From the NCBI GenBank assembly GCA_946887065.1, contig CAMPKL010000035.1, positions 1-13,324 on the forward strand: DNA of 13,324 nt, written 5' to 3'. The position numbers were made by a program, and so were the translations under genes. Source of the stretch: an uncultured Bryobacterales bacterium (GTDB taxonomy: Bacteria > Acidobacteriota > Terriglobia > Bryobacterales > UBA6623). Numbering within the stretch: the stretch's first letter is position 1; each line of letters starts with the position of its first letter. The notes below the pieces were generated by a model that saw only the letters and a program-made list of their open reading frames with translations, made no database searches and was not told the origin of the DNA. Below are positions 12,910 to 13,324 of the stretch, piece after piece.

Positions 12910-13324
12910 CTATTTCGCCGCCATGCCGTTCAACCGGCGCACCGCGTTCCGTGCGAGGCGGATACAGTCTGGAATACCTATACCCTCATAGGCGTTGCCG
13001 ATGAGGTGAAGTCCCTGGATTGACGCCTCACGCTCGCGAATTTGCTGGACTATCTTCCCGTGCCCGACCGGATACTGAGCCATCGCGCGATCCCAAACGG
13101 CCGTCCGCCACTCGACCGGATCGGCCGTATAGTGCATGAGCTGTTTGAGTTCCGCATCCACTTCTTCGGCCAGTTGTTGGGGCGTTCGGCTCATACGCGT
13201 TAGGGCGTTCGATCCGCTGAGGAACGCGCGCAGCAACGGGCGGTCTTCGGTTGTTCTGCCATTGAATTTCGTCCCGACCCAGGTGCAGGCAGCGAGCAAC
13301 CGGCCTTCGGCGCGAGGCACGAGA
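12910..13324 (-). CDS. hemY: Protoporphyrinogen/coproporphyrinogen oxidase, C-terminal part (cut by window edge)
   Basis: FAD-dependent oxidase of the HemY/PPOX type that oxidises protoporphyrinogen IX (or coproporphyrinogen III in the coproporphyrin branch) late in heme synthesis. The visible 137 codons match the family's C-terminal end: LVPRAEGRLLAACTWVGTKF, then the region RTPQQLAEEVDAELKQLM, then WDRAMAQYPVGH, then the FAD-domain terminal motif GLHLIGNAYEGIGIPDC, and a short basic tail. The frame stays open through base 13324, so GTG at 13320 is internal and about 300-350 N-terminal residues lie outside the window. The membership is clear; which porphyrinogen is the true substrate cannot be decided here. 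The small membrane gene follows on the same strand after 181 bp. Confidence 0.9.
   Translation of the reverse strand, partial: LVPRAEGRLLAACTWVGTKFNGRTTEDRPLLRAFLSGSNALTRMSRTPQQLAEEVDAELKQLMHYTADPVEWRTAVWDRAMAQYPVGHGKIVQQIREREASIQGLHLIGNAYEGIGIPDCIRLARNAVRRLNGMAAK

Noticed and set aside
1..13324. CRISPR arrays, insertion sequences, tRNA genes, phage or toxin-antitoxin genes
   Set aside because: No regularly spaced repeats, transposase motifs, tRNA-like cloverleaf sequences or matching proteins were seen on either strand.

Overview
The window reads as chromosomal DNA of a Gram-negative, GC-rich bacterium, most likely an Acidobacteriota (Bryobacter/Solibacter-like). This is inferred from gene content: a very large TonB-dependent receptor with an N-terminal carboxypeptidase-regulatory-like domain and an 'LPINGRNY' motif, and a winged-helix/one-TM/PD40-propeller protein; both architectures are greatly expanded in that phylum. 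No mobile elements, CRISPR arrays, tRNA or rRNA genes were seen.

Layout. (1) 1-2539, minus: an outer-membrane TonB-dependent receptor, cut by the left edge; its TTG start is fixed by an in-frame stop and a good ribosome binding site. (2) 2894-5188, minus: the membrane-anchored winged-helix/PD40 protein, with its own candidate promoter. (3) 5303-8899, minus: an envelope block in transcription order dxr (isoprenoid precursors), rseP (site-2 protease), a Skp/OmpH-like periplasmic chaperone and a small unrecognised one-TM protein. It is preceded by an unusual leader region with a 12-bp hairpin and a strand-biased G-rich/C-rich tract, and followed by a hairpin. (4) 9278-12582: a divergent locus with a beta-hydroxyacid dehydrogenase (tartronate-semialdehyde/3-hydroxyisobutyrate type) on the minus strand facing a MOFRL-type glycerate 2-kinase plus a PHP-family (HisJ-like) phosphatase on the plus strand. 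The shared 229-bp gap holds two inverted repeats that overlap a good candidate promoter. (5) 12579-13324, minus: a 49-residue two-helix membrane protein whose stop codon overlaps the PHP gene's stop, then the C-terminal part of protoporphyrinogen oxidase, cut by the right edge. Between them lie a UUCG-tetraloop hairpin and a 12-bp direct repeat.

How the genes work together. The reductase and kinase would carry tartronate semialdehyde to D-glycerate to 2-phosphoglycerate, which suggests a glyoxylate/glycerate salvage module. dxr-rseP-skp is part of a widespread envelope/isoprenoid cluster, here without the usual adjacent cdsA/uppS and bamA. The winged-helix protein may control the neighbouring receptor, but only proximity supports that. 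I do not see a clearly new multi-gene system. The most novel-looking items are the regulatory and small elements (the dxr leader, the operator-like repeats, the 49-aa membrane protein with its repeat and hairpin).
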